DNA from: Halocafeteria seosinensis
Taxonomy: Eukaryota > Sar > Bigyra > Bicosoecida
Length of the DNA: 64,000 nucleotides
Direction: 5' to 3'
Assembly (NCBI GenBank): GCA_001687465.1
Contig: LVLI01000233.1
Location: 62,001 to 126,000, forward strand
Of this stretch, positions 35,751-45,834 are shown piece by piece. The position numbers were made by a program, and so were the translations under genes. The notes beneath the pieces were generated by a model that did not search any database, was not told the DNA's origin, and worked only from the letters and a program-made list of their open reading frames with translations. The stretch's first letter is position 1, and every line of letters begins with the position of its first letter.

Positions 35751-36989
35751 ATGGCGCAGGCCTCTCAAAGTGCTATAAGCCATAGAGAGGGAAATATGGA
35801 TGCCAACGAAAACTCTGCCAAGAGATTGAACCCTGATACGCCTCAATTTCGCATGGCATCGATGTCCAGTACTGACTCGGAGCGTCAGTTTGGCAGCCCT
35901 CGGAGCCAGTTTGGGAGGGACATATCAAATGGATACGGGTTTGAGAGGGGTTTAAGTGGTAGTTCAGGTTTCCATTCAAGGATAAGTAGTGAGTTCGATT
36001 ACGGATATGGAAGAAGAGGGAGCATGAGCTCCCAATTCAGCGGTGGAAGCATTGGGCTGCCGAGTGCAAGCGAGGTGAGCTTTGGCAGAAGTATGAGTGA
36101 GAGTTCAAAATTTCCAAGATTTCATAGCGACAATTCTTTCTATAGGACATCGTCAATTGATAGCCTGAATGCTCAAGAGCAGCACACAGTGGAGAGTTTA
36201 GAAATGCTGCGGCAAGCCGCAGGGCACTATTTGCAACCGGCTCCACGGGGCTCAGGAACCCCACAGTTCAGCTCTAGTAAATCATTTGACCCTTACCCAG
36301 CAAGGGGATACGAGGACTCACAGGCTGTCACTGTCACGGGCAAGAGGTACCGAGAGGAGCCAATTCCAGAATCAAAATTCAATCCTTCTGGCGTTTTTGT
36401 TTCAGCAACCTCAGATCCGGGACCAGCAGCGGACGCCGGCTTGCATTCCTCGTCCGAAATTCAGCAAGATGAGGGGGCTTGGTCGGATGTAACGATGGAC
36501 AGAACAATAAGGCATCCGCATTATGATTTTCCTTCACCACTGTACAGAGAATACATTGCACAGAATGGATCGCTGGCATCCGATCCCGTTGAGGTTCGAT
36601 TGATTCTTTCAAAGAAGGCCAGTACTGCTCTTTCGGAATATGAAAATCCTGCAGATGGGTTGTCTGTGACACTTGAGAAGCATATGCGCCAATACGATGA
36701 GCCTGAGTACTACGATGATCAAGACGGCAAGATTAAGACCGCGAAACCATTCATCAAGGCATGTTATTTGCAGCATGCTCCTCCTGGAAGCAGAAACAAC
36801 AAATCACAGCTCATTGTTAAAATACAGCGCAAAGGACCTGTCAATGATAGTGGGAAATCTCTCCCTCTCACCAAGTGTCATGGGAACTTTCGTTTCCGAT
36901 TCCGTTTCAGAATCCACAAGACGGACGAGCAGGTCTTATCGGATCCAATTGAAATCCGATCGAAGCAAACGAGGAAAAAGAATCCATAA
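35751..36989 (+). CDS. F4: single-domain family member with Ser/Gly-rich N-terminus
   Basis: Single exon, 412 aa from ATG 35751. Residues 20-150 are rich in Ser, Gly, Phe and Arg (SGSSGFHSRISSEFDYGYGRRG; SGGSIGLPSASE, which matches SGGSIGL in F2). A KRYREE cluster follows. The family domain spans about 259-406: PLYREYIAQNG, PVEVRLILSK, EPEYYDDQDGKI, AKPFIKACYL, LIVKIQRKGP, GKSLPLTKCHGNFRFRFRFRI, DPIEIRSKQ. F4 keeps the shared PLxxEY start and IRSKQ end, which define the domain limits. Function unknown. Confidence 0.87.
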   Translation: MAQASQSAISHREGNMDANENSAKRLNPDTPQFRMASMSSTDSERQFGSPRSQFGRDISNGYGFERGLSGSSGFHSRISSEFDYGYGRRGSMSSQFSGGSIGLPSASEVSFGRSMSESSKFPRFHSDNSFYRTSSIDSLNAQEQHTVESLEMLRQAAGHYLQPAPRGSGTPQFSSSKSFDPYPARGYEDSQAVTVTGKRYREEPIPESKFNPSGVFVSATSDPGPAADAGLHSSSEIQQDEGAWSDVTMDRTIRHPHYDFPSPLYREYIAQNGSLASDPVEVRLILSKKASTALSEYENPADGLSVTLEKHMRQYDEPEYYDDQDGKIKTAKPFIKACYLQHAPPGSRNNKSQLIVKIQRKGPVNDSGKSLPLTKCHGNFRFRFRFRIHKTDEQVLSDPIEIRSKQTRKKNP

Positions 36990-37261
36990 ACTTTTATTTA
37001 TGTGTCGTGAGTGATCGGGTACTCTTCCCAGCTCCTTGGTCTTTCTACGTGCGACCGCAATTTTTTCGTCGTTCTTGATTTTTTCTTCGTTCTGTAGTGA
37101 GCGAAATGATTGTCGTCTTCAGCTATTCAAGCTTTTTGAGAGTCTTTCTAGACACGTTTACCATGTAATTAGCTACACATTCAGATTGAATTGTACCAGT
37201 ATAAGACACATATATCCATATTGTATTCGTCGGAAAGCTTTTCTATTTCCAGTACAGCAAA

Positions 37262-37930
37262 ATGAGAGAGCTTCGCTATCATGAGAAGAAGCTCCTCAAG
37301 AAGGTGGACTTCCTCCAGTGGCGTACAGAGCGTAATGTACGCGAAATACAGATTCTCCGAAGGTATATGATACAGAACAGGGATGATTATCACAAGTACG
37401 TTTGATGGAATCGAAAGCTGGGTGTCTGGTTATCAGTGCACAAGCAAATGTACAACACTGCCTGGTCGGTGTCACCCCCTCAACTTCAAGTGGAATCGTG
37501 CTTTTCGTGCAGATACAATAAGTTAGTAGGGAAGGTGACCAAGCTGGTTTCGAAGCTCAAGGAACTTCCACCGACAAATTCGCTACGCATAAAGACCACA
37601 GAAATGCTGCTTGATAAATTATATAAAATGGGATTGATCACCACCACCAGTAGTCTGAGCAAAGCCGAGAAGCTACCAGCTTCAGCGTTTGCTAGGAGAC
37701 GTTTACCTGTGGTCATGGTCCGATTAAAATTTTGCGAAACGCTGAAGGAAGCGGTTACATTCGTTGAACAAGGCCACGTGCGCGTTGGCCCTGAAGTTGT
37801 TACAGATCCCGCATTCCTGGTTACTCGGCCGATGGAGGACTTTATTACTTGGGTGGATGATTCGAAGATCAGGAAAACAATTGCTCGCTATAATGATAAA
37901 CTTGACGACTATGATCTGTTAGGAGAGTAA
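37262..37930 (+). CDS. IMP3: U3 small nucleolar ribonucleoprotein IMP3
   Basis: Two exons, 37262-37395 and 37513-37930 (183 aa; family about 180-190). IMP3 belongs to the SSU processome and helps U3 snoRNA pair with pre-18S rRNA. The start MRELRYHEKKLLKKVDFLQW matches the family N-terminus. The S4-like RNA-binding part has LPASAFARRRLPVVMVRLKF, VEQGHVRVGPEVVTDPAFLVTR and MEDFITWVDDSKI. The intron (117 nt) falls inside the conserved DDYHKYNKL segment, as frame and alignment require. All key regions are present. Confidence 0.96.
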
Positions 37931-38198
37931 CGGATGAATGAAACGACACAAACATACACACACGTGCAACTAGTGGGGTAGGGTTGTAGTAGGCACATTA
38001 GATGTATTGGCGGTGATATCGGAGCGTCTACCATCCTCTCTGATTCCGTAGAGACATTTCAAGTCTCAGAGGGAATTAGTGGACACTTAAGAACTTGAAT
38101 CCCGTCATAAATTAAAAAAGAGTAGGGGCAGTTGCGATTCGTTGTTGGTATTCGCTGGAGGATACATGTATACTGCCCAAGCTGAGTCATGTTCCTCA

Positions 38199-40323
38199 TC
38201 AAGCACCACGACATTCATTTTCCTTCCCCGTTGGGCTGGAGTTGGTGTAAGCCCCACACTGCACACGAGATCCATCCTTCTTCCTCACAAACACCGGTTG
38301 TCCCTGTAATTGGGTAAAGTTGTGGTCCTGAGGATTCGCAAGTCTCAAGTTACCATTAGTCTGGTTCGTCGGCTGCGGGACATGGGGAAGTTTCTGGGTG
38401 CTTGGTCTGGTGGTAGTGCTTTTGAGAGGGCTGGACGCAGGCGCCCTTTTCGAGGGAGAATGCTGACTACGTGACCGCCGTTGGTGGTTCAACTGTGTCT
38501 CGCTCCTCAGGGAAGTCTTCACGGGACTTGACGGTATCCGTGCATTTGAATGAGCATTGGTACTACGGCCTTCAGCAGATTGCTGCCGCTTTGACAAACG
38601 AGTAGGAGTTCCTCCGACGCTAGAGCGTTTGGGATTGATACTCTTCCGGCTGGGTGTAGATGCTAGCCCTTCCACTGGCGGGTCAGTAACAGCAACATCT
38701 ACGTTCTCCTTGTCGGTGCCTTGAGAGCCGGAAACCGATTCCTTTTCAGCACACGATGGCAAGTCATTTCCTATCACCTCGACGGGAGAATTCCTCCCTC
38801 CCGATGACGTGCTATGCCTAGAAACGCTCTTACTTGCTTTCTGCCCCATCGTTGGGTTGACATTCCTTTGCGTTTGCGACCGTGCACGCAACCATTTTTG
38901 TCCTTGTGTATCAGTGACAGTGGAACTTGCCATAGACGCACTGGAACCGGTGTCACCACGAAGTGCTACTGTATTGCCAACGGATCTGCTCACGTCTTTA
39001 GTGGGGAATGTCGCTCGAGAGTTTTCCTTCGTCAGTGCGGAAGGAGTATCGGCTGCCTCTTGGGTACTCGTTTTTAACGCTCGGGTGTTCTTGTCTACTT
39101 TGGTAGGGACTTTGCGTGGTGAATCCTCAGAATAACGTTGTTGATGTTTCACTACATTATGCGATTGGACACGTAGACGGTTTTGCCCGTTCACTTGGCC
39201 GGTACTTTTCTTGTCCTCTCTTGTCGAGGTATACCTTACTTCCGATTTCTTCTTCGGCGATGATTGATCCACATTGCCCTGAAGTTGCTCTGCGACGGTA
39301 TTTAGCTTATTCAGTGTTGCTCGAAGTAAGCTTGGATCATTAAGTGGATCTCCACTCAGTCTTTTAGCACTGTTTCTTGTACTTATGGAGGTATCCACCA
39401 TTTGCGAGAAGCCGGAGTCATTCTGCAAGTCGATTCCCAATTCTCCCGCTTTTTGATAAATTTCATGAACAAGTTTCACCTCTGGTGAAGGCTCTGCAGG
39501 AGGAGTCTTTCGTGTTTCATTGACCGGTTTCTGCACGCGTTTTCCTTTCTTTTCCGACTTCTGCGGCAACGCTCCGGCATCTGTAGAAGTCTTCGAGGGC
39601 GTTTCGGCTGCACCAGCATTAGATGGTGCTCCATGGCTCTTCCACTCAACATTATCTTCCTTGTGCCATTGAGGAGACCGTAAGGGAGAGCTATTGCCAG
39701 TAGAAAAGCTCGGCAGAATGTTCTCCTCGCCAGACAGGTAAAATTGATCGCCACTTGGTTGTCGCACTGGAGAACTAAATCCTGGACTTCTCCCCCATGA
39801 AACGTCTTCCAGGGAGGTATTATAAGTGCTAAACTTCTTCGAAGATACCTGAGAATTTTTGTTGCTTGTGTCAAGAGCAACCGATTCGGTGTGGTTCCGT
39901 TTTTCCTGATTCTGGTATTGCATTTCCATGGCTGCAAGGGTGTCAACATCCAGTTCCCAAACATTGTTAGATCCCGTCTTTTCAGGTGACGGATGAGAGC
40001 GATTTGACGTAACAGTTGAATTATCTTCTTCTGGGTCACGGAAAACACTAGTATCGACAAACTTGCTTCTTCCGGGGAGCTCATCGGAATACGTAACCGG
40101 GCTTCTCATCGGCCTGCTGTATTTCTTCGAGGTTTTGCCCGTGCCTTTAGATTCCATCGCATCCTTGTAGGGGGAGTTTCTACCCGATTCCTGCGAGGAA
40201 TGGGAAGGTTCAGGTTCCATGGACGTGAGATGCGGAGGCTCGCTCTCTTACCTTCAAGCGATCGAGTTTCTTCCCGAGATATCGCACATTATTCTTATGA
40301 TCCCATTCATCCCTAGAAAGCAT
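38199..40323 (-). CDS. Ser/Pro/Lys-rich uncharacterised protein
   Basis: Two exons, 40323-40252 and 40190-38199, with a 61-nt intron in phase 0 (687 aa). The exon 1 frame is open upstream to about 40509 but has no earlier ATG, so MLSRDEW is taken as start; an extra upstream exon is possible (a GTGAGT donor-like site lies at about 40512). The protein is almost wholly low complexity, with many SP and SPxK/R sites (SPVRQP, SSPVK, HSPSKR, SSPLK). A possible helix (VKLVHEIYQKAGELGIDL ... LRATLNKLNTVAEQL) lies at about 260-330. SP-rich basic tails suggest CDK or MAPK phosphorylation and cytoskeletal or chromatin association, which is inference. Part of this locus is duplicated at 45.1-46.7 kb. Confidence 0.7.
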
Positions 40324-41679
40324 TCTTTCCAAATCTCTTCGAAAAGCTCGAATGCATCCATAAACAGAACTCCTTTCTCCATGGGGATGGCCGACACTCA
40401 GAAGCCAGGAAACGGCGCGTTTCCGGTCATCCTTTCGCACGCAGTGAAAACCTTTCCAACGTCGATGTTGAGGCGTCTCCCGATCCGAATGATGATGAGC
40501 TGGGTTCACTCACGGAGTCCTGCTGTTGAACAGTGGAAACTAACGAGTAACTAACAAAAGAAAGCCTTGAACTCCACCAGCTCAATGTAGAACAGCAAGC
40601 TCTGAGAGCTTCCCGTTGGTGTATATCAGGCTGTCACTCAATTCCAGAGTTTTTCTCGATAGTGACTGAGTTCACTCTGAACCACCGAAATTTCCAACTC
40701 ACGAAGAACAGATCTGTATACGAAAGCGAAGTTCGGACGTTGCGACGGACCGGGCTAGTTCGCCGGAGCTTTTAGCCTAGGTCGCCAGCATCGCAAGCTC
40801 CGGAGCTCAGGAAGCCAAGCTATTCAGGGCAGTCAAAGAAGATGGCAGCACGGCAATATACAGCTGATGGGCGTTATATTTCGTGTGAACTAGTGTTTGT
40901 TCGAGTAAACACAAAAGATGCCAAATATTCGGCGACAAAGAATGGTGCACAGCAGACTGGGGCTCTGAACGTGGAACGTGCTATGAAGAAAAAGCTACAG
41001 ATATTGTTTGTAAAACGTTCTCTATTTGTGACCGGTGGAAGGAAGACCTAACAAACTCCACTTTGTGGTGGCGTGATATTTGGCGAAGTATGGGTATCAA
41101 ACTACCGCTACCCGTAAAATATTTAAAATGATGAATTAGTGCTTCCCTCCCGCTCCAACCATACTGAGATACGTAGGCACACATCTGTTTTGAGTGCTTG
41201 TATGTCAGAATCTTCTAACGACTTGTAGGCGGCATGTTTCTCGGTACCACTACAAGACAGAAAGGCGATGAGTGCTGCGGCGCAAAGCAGCAGTAGCAGC
41301 TCTGCGTCTCAATCGGGACACAAACTCGCTCGTGAGAGTCATCCCTCCACCGCCGTGGAATCCTACCAAGAGCGTGAGTCCGACAGTGCTTCTTTGTTTC
41401 AATTACTTGCAGTTGTTTACGTCGGGATGCGAGGGGCATCGACAAGAATGCCTTAAGGTCATTTCTCCAGATATACAAATTCCTTGTTGCCAGTGTTGCG
41501 AACAGGCCTACGCCGAGACGATGATCGACTCTCCTACAGCATGCGACTATAACCGTATTCATTGATATTGAATGGTTAATGGACATCAGTTTCGTCCATT
41601 TAAAGTTAAGGGATCATAACAATGGCACTCCTGAAACGGATAAACAGTTGCCGCTAGTATCGTAACGCAAAGTTCAACA
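40324..41679. other. Intergenic region containing the right part of the duplicated segment
   Basis: The stretch 40324-40952 is the parent, or sister, of 46080-46694. It includes the likely 5' untranslated region of the minus-strand gene and the start of a small plus-strand ORF (40842). At 41268-41450 there is a Ser/Ala-rich frame with a GTGAGT donor-like site at 41373, and a Cys-rich frame after TTGCAG near 41412. The two do not splice in frame from an ATG, so I do not call a gene. Confidence 0.5.
40842..41051 (+). CDS. Small ORF, duplicated at 46584
   Basis: A 69-residue ORF (MAARQYTADGRYISCELVFVR at the start, written here in part). The first 37 codons are repeated at 46584 with mostly synonymous or conservative changes (V codon GTA/GTT, T codon ACA/ACG, D to E, Y to D); the rest differs. 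It is either a first exon or a small gene. No family is recognised. Confidence 0.35.
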   Translation: MAARQYTADGRYISCELVFVRVNTKDAKYSATKNGAQQTGALNVERAMKKKLQILFVKRSLFVTGGRKT

Positions 41680-41943
41680 ATGGAGAAAGGAGATAAGCGT
41701 ATGGATAACTATAAGCCGATGCCGGATCCTAACGATCCACAGGCTCCGGCCGAGGAGGGACAAAATCCGATCCAACAACGGTCCGGTTATGCGTATTATT
41801 GGGGCACACAGTACGCACCGTCTGGTCAATATTGCTATTATCCCCACACCGAACTTGCCTACGGAGGGCAATATCAGGTAGGCAGGTTTTGTTCCTGCGG
41901 GCGCGCCGCCAATGGTGATGGTACAGGTAACTACCCAACGTAA
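41680..41943 (+). CDS. Small Tyr/Pro/Gly-rich hypothetical protein
   Basis: An 87-residue ORF starting MEKGDKRMDNYKP, rich in Pro, Gln, Tyr and Gly (YAYYWGTQYAPSGQYCYYPH). Codon composition looks coding. A GTAGGC donor-like site follows QYQ at 41878, so the real C-terminus may be spliced to something beyond. The stop lies 93 bp from the convergent TPR gene. Not recognised. Confidence 0.45.
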   Translation: MEKGDKRMDNYKPMPDPNDPQAPAEEGQNPIQQRSGYAYYWGTQYAPSGQYCYYPHTELAYGGQYQVGRFCSCGRAANGDGTGNYPT

Positions 41944-42036
41944 TCTTAATCTTCGTTCACTCTTGACTTCTGATGTGCACACCTAGTACCTGTTCCACAT
42001 AATGGTAATACAGTACCCACATTGATCCTATGCCTA

Positions 42037-44507
42037 TCAGGACTCCTCTTTTTGCACAGAGCCGTCCCGCTCATGACCGAATAGTTCCTCCCGTAAGTGC
42101 TCACTATCCCCAGCCACTGTAGTCCCCGTTAGGGATGTTTCTTCTTGATTAGTGGCGAACTTTGCAGTGACACGCTGTCTAGGGATGTTGCATAGGTCAG
42201 CTCGCGACTCAAGATATTGAAGGATCGTTTTACCAGTAACAGCAGGCGGATTTTTCCTGCCACCTCCGCGTAGTGCCCGCTCAATGGATTGTTTCCCCAA
42301 AATCTTCCTGGATGGTGCACTTGGGTAACGGCTATAGTTGTGATTGTTTGGACCACCCCAATAACAATTGATTAGGGACTTGATTCCCTGCACAGCATCA
42401 TTAAAAAATATTCTCTGCTCTTCGAAGCTTTCTTCTGGAGCAGCAGCCAGATCGGTAGCTTGCATTCTTTGTTCCATAGCGACTTGGGTTTTATCTAAAC
42501 GCTGTACTCGTTCCTGCAAAAGTTGAAATCGTTTGGAATTTGCATCTCCTGCTTCTGAAGGAGCATACGCTAGTCCTCCTCCAGCTTCTGGATTCTCCCC
42601 AGCTCGATCCTCCAAAGCTTTCATTCTTTTCTCCAGTTCGTTTACTCTTTCCGGATTTTGTCGCTCTTTCTCTGTTTGGCCTTCCGCAATTTGTCGCCGC
42701 AACTGCTCAATTTCCTGTCGAAGAGTGTTCGGGTCTGTTGCATCACTAGAAGAGAAACCATCGGCAGCTTCAACTCCCGTTTCCTGTACCTCCTCACTGG
42801 TGTCGATGACCGTATCGCGAGAAGCGCTATGAACCTCGTGTTTCTTGGTTTGAAACTCCGTCGGTGTGCAGTTCAGAAACAATAAGATGGCTGAATCGCT
42901 GAGCTCCACCTTGTTCTTCATGGCTGCTTTAAGTATCGCCAGGCTTATACTAATTCCTTCAGCTTGGTAAATGTTTGGAGAGTCCTGATTTTTCCATGGC
43001 ATGACTTTATGCAAGCATCCACCTGGCACAGGGGTCTTCGGATCTAACGTGCGGAGTTTATTCTCGAGCGCGAGAGTTATGACACGACTTAAGCGCTCCA
43101 AAAATGGATTGACTTCTTCTCGTCTCTTTGGAAGGTTTTCAAGCAGACTCTTTATCTCTCTTTCTCGCCGATAATCGATGGCAGTTTGCAGAATAGTGCC
43201 GATTCCCTCTACAATATGACTCACAAGCGGGATTGTACCCGTTAAGACTTCCAGAAACTTAATTCCCTTGCCGACCGCGTCGTCACGGTTACGTTGCACC
43301 TGTCCAGTGCCCAGAACCATCGCTGACAAACTATAGTCCTGAAGATTAGAGACCAGAGCGTTGTAGAACGGGTATAATACATCTGTGGAACTCTCAATGT
43401 ATTGCCGTTCAATTCGTTCATCTCTTTTCCGAGGATTAAGTTTGATTGCTTCCGAGACTTGATCACGAGTCACCACTTTTCGTAGCTGTACCTCATCTAT
43501 CCATTGGAGCGCTTGCTGTTGAAGTGCGCTTCTCATCTCTGGGGTAAAACCCTCGACAGCTTCCTTGTCCACGTCTGAGACTGTATTCTTTTGCGGTTCT
43601 ACCTGGGTGCCGCTACTTCCAGTTTCTGCATGGCATTGGCAAATGAAGGGTGTAGCTCGACAAATGCGTTGCTGGTGTCCTTACCATTGGGGCTATGGGC
43701 ACGCTTATCGGCTTCAGCCTGTTGGATATCTTCTCTGGCTTTGACTAAATCAGGGTGTACAGTTAGTGCTTTGTTGAAATAGCTGATGGCCTCATCAAAT
43801 CGTCCGAGGTGGTACAATGCAAGCCCTTTCCTGTGGAAAGCACTTTCTCCAAAGTAAACATGGGGCTTGAATTCAGGGTCAATTTGGATACTCATATCAA
43901 AATACTCGAGGCTCTCCTCAAACCGTTTTCCTAGCAACAATGAATATCCTTTGGCGTACATCAGCAAAGCAGTGGAACCATTTTTTCGTACGCCTTCATC
44001 AGCTACACTTAAGGATTGTTCAATCTTCCCAGATTCTGCCAAAGCTTTGATCTTGTTGGAATACGCAACCTCTCCTGTATAGCATTGTCGCATTCCTCTG
44101 TCGACATGCTTGATCGCTTCTTCATACCTCTCGAGATATCTAAGTATATTTGCTCGGTTAACTTCCATAGCTCCAATATCATTGGACTTAGAGCGAAGGG
44201 CTTCGTCAGCTACTTTTAGCGCCTCTTGATAGCGTCCTGTCCCGCATAATGCAGCGCCCTTCAAAAGTAGGCCTTGGTGGTTTCGAGGGTCATTGCGCAA
44301 TATTGTATCAGCTGCATTTTCGAGGTCTGTGAAACGTCCCATGTCGTTACAAGCAGCCCCCTTGAGCAGGTTTGCCTGGATATTCTGGGGTTGTAGTTTA
44401 AGAGCTTCTGTGATCGACGCCAGGCAGTCACCATACTTTTTCTGAGTGTATAGCGAACTAGCCCGCTGAACCAACTTCTGAAATTTGCCAGCTTGTTGTT
44501 GATTCAT
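42037..44507 (-). CDS. TPR protein with long uncharacterised C-terminal region
   Basis: Two exons, 44507-43685 and 43625-42037, joined by a 59-nt intron (CAATG|GTAAGG ... ATGCAG|AAACT); 803 aa. Without the intron the TPR frame ends after 302 codons and the downstream frame has no ATG at its beginning, so one spliced gene explains both. Residues 5-255 form about seven tetratricopeptide repeats (SLYTQKKYGDCLASITEAL, LALYHLGRFDEAISYFNKAL and others). Residues about 290-510 are helical and may form a folded domain (ALQQQALQWIDEVQLRKVV, VSHIVEGIGTILQTA). Residues 540-640 are coiled coil (LRQEIEQLRRQIAEGQTEKE, ERVQRLDKTQVAMEQRMQ). The upstream sense strand is strongly pyrimidine-rich, perhaps a 5'-UTR intron. 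A scaffold role is likely; the pathway is unknown. Confidence 0.82.
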
Positions 44508-45115
44508 GTTTCTCCTTGCTGGAATCCGTTAGAAAATGAAAATAGAAGAAAGAAAAGAAAAGAAGGAAAAAAGAGAGGACGGCACTGCCACCGCCCGTGC
44601 TTTAGCTCACAACTCAGTGTATTTGCCGAATTTAGTGCAATGACTAGAAAGGCTAACAGTGGTTGAACAAACAGTCAATGACCGCCTTTCGCTGCCAGTA
44701 TTTCTGGTGAGAATGTGTATACAATGACTAAGAAATGGGAATATCTTCCGTGCGGAAAGTGCCACTTCAATCACAGTTACACCAAGGTTCTCGGATGTTC
44801 GTCAACGGCTTACATTACAATGCTGACATGGTGATACAGAATTGGAGATTGTTCCGAGTGTTGGGATCACCATATCTAGCTAAACTATCTACCCAAGACT
44901 ACAATGCGATCAGAATGGTACAACTCCAGCTCACTGAACGAGAATCAGAATGTAGTTGCATTGTCCACGTATTTAGTCACCCTTTTGTGTTTATACGATG
45001 ATGCCCGGCATACTCCATTTCACAAACGAGTCCGAATCTTCTATGATGTGTTGCTCGATTCGTACCCAGGCTGTAGAGGAAGCTGCAGCCTGCAGCTCCA
45101 AATCATACTGCCAGC
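44508..45115. other. Intergenic region upstream of the TPR gene
   Basis: 44523-44580 is a polypurine tract on plus, that is, polypyrimidine on the TPR gene's sense strand, followed by a CTAAC branch-like element and CAG just before the ATG; this fits a 5'-UTR intron end. The rest shows nothing recognisable. One CAAACGAGTC copy lies at 45023-45032. Confidence 0.4.
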
Positions 45116-45484
45116 CGATTCCCAATTCTCCCGCTTTTTGATAAATCTCATGAACAAGTTTCACCTCTGGTGAAGGCTCTTCAGGAGGAATCTTTGCGTT
45201 TCATTATCCGGTTCTGCACACACTTTCCTTTATTTTTCAACTTCTGCGGCGACGCTCCTCCCGCATCTGCGGAAGTCTTCGACGACGAAAATGTGACTGA
45301 TGGCCCACCGGCAGCTGGATGTTAGCCGCTACAATTAGGTAGCAGCTGGCGCCCGTGTCTGGCAGCTACAGGCCCGCTGTTCCACTAGGAGAGAGGCAGC
45401 ATAAACGAGTGACTTCAAAGCATTGACGCAGACCCGAACTTCAGTATCCGTTTGCGTCACATCCCATGGGACCTCCGCATGGCT

Positions 45485-45602
45485 AGCTAGCAGTTCATTG
45501 CTTAATAGGATTGGGAGGATATTGTTGTTAGTTTCCTCTTGCACGTATAAGTCAGTTCGTGTAGCTTGCTCTTCGGCTGTTCTCGAATCCGAAATCCACC
45601 CG
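45485..45602. repeat. Direct repeat copy 1
   Basis: Shares GCTAGCAGTTCAT, then AGGATATTGTTGTTAG, TTTCCTCTTGCACGTATAAG and GCTCTTCGGCTGTTCTCGAA with 45734-45834, same orientation. Copy 1 has about 19 extra bases after TTCAT. Confidence 0.85.
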
Positions 45603-45733
45603 AGACGTGCTGTCCGTCTCAGTTCTTCGTCTCTCTTCTCTCCTGGCTCTCGATCCCCCTTCCCCATTGGTGTCTTCCCAACGTTCCATTCCGTCTCGTC
45701 CTTACTCCCCCGTCTCGACACAGCCGCTTGACT

Positions 45734-45834
45734 CGCTAGCAGTTCATAGGATATTGTTGTTAGTTTCCTCTTGCACGTATAAGCCAATTCGTGTAGCTTG
45801 CTCTTCGGCTGTTCTCGAATCCGGATTCCACCGG
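45734..45834. repeat. Direct repeat copy 2
   Basis: Partner of 45485-45602; about 130 bp of unrelated pyrimidine-rich sequence lies between the copies. Confidence 0.85.

Noticed and set aside
41268-41565. Two-exon Cys-rich small gene
   Set aside because: The Ser-rich ATG frame and the Cys-rich frame do not join in phase across the GTGAGT/TTGCAG pair.
42037-43572. Separate gene starting at GTG 43572
   Set aside because: No ATG at the start; the 59-nt intron joins it to the TPR frame with good splice sites.
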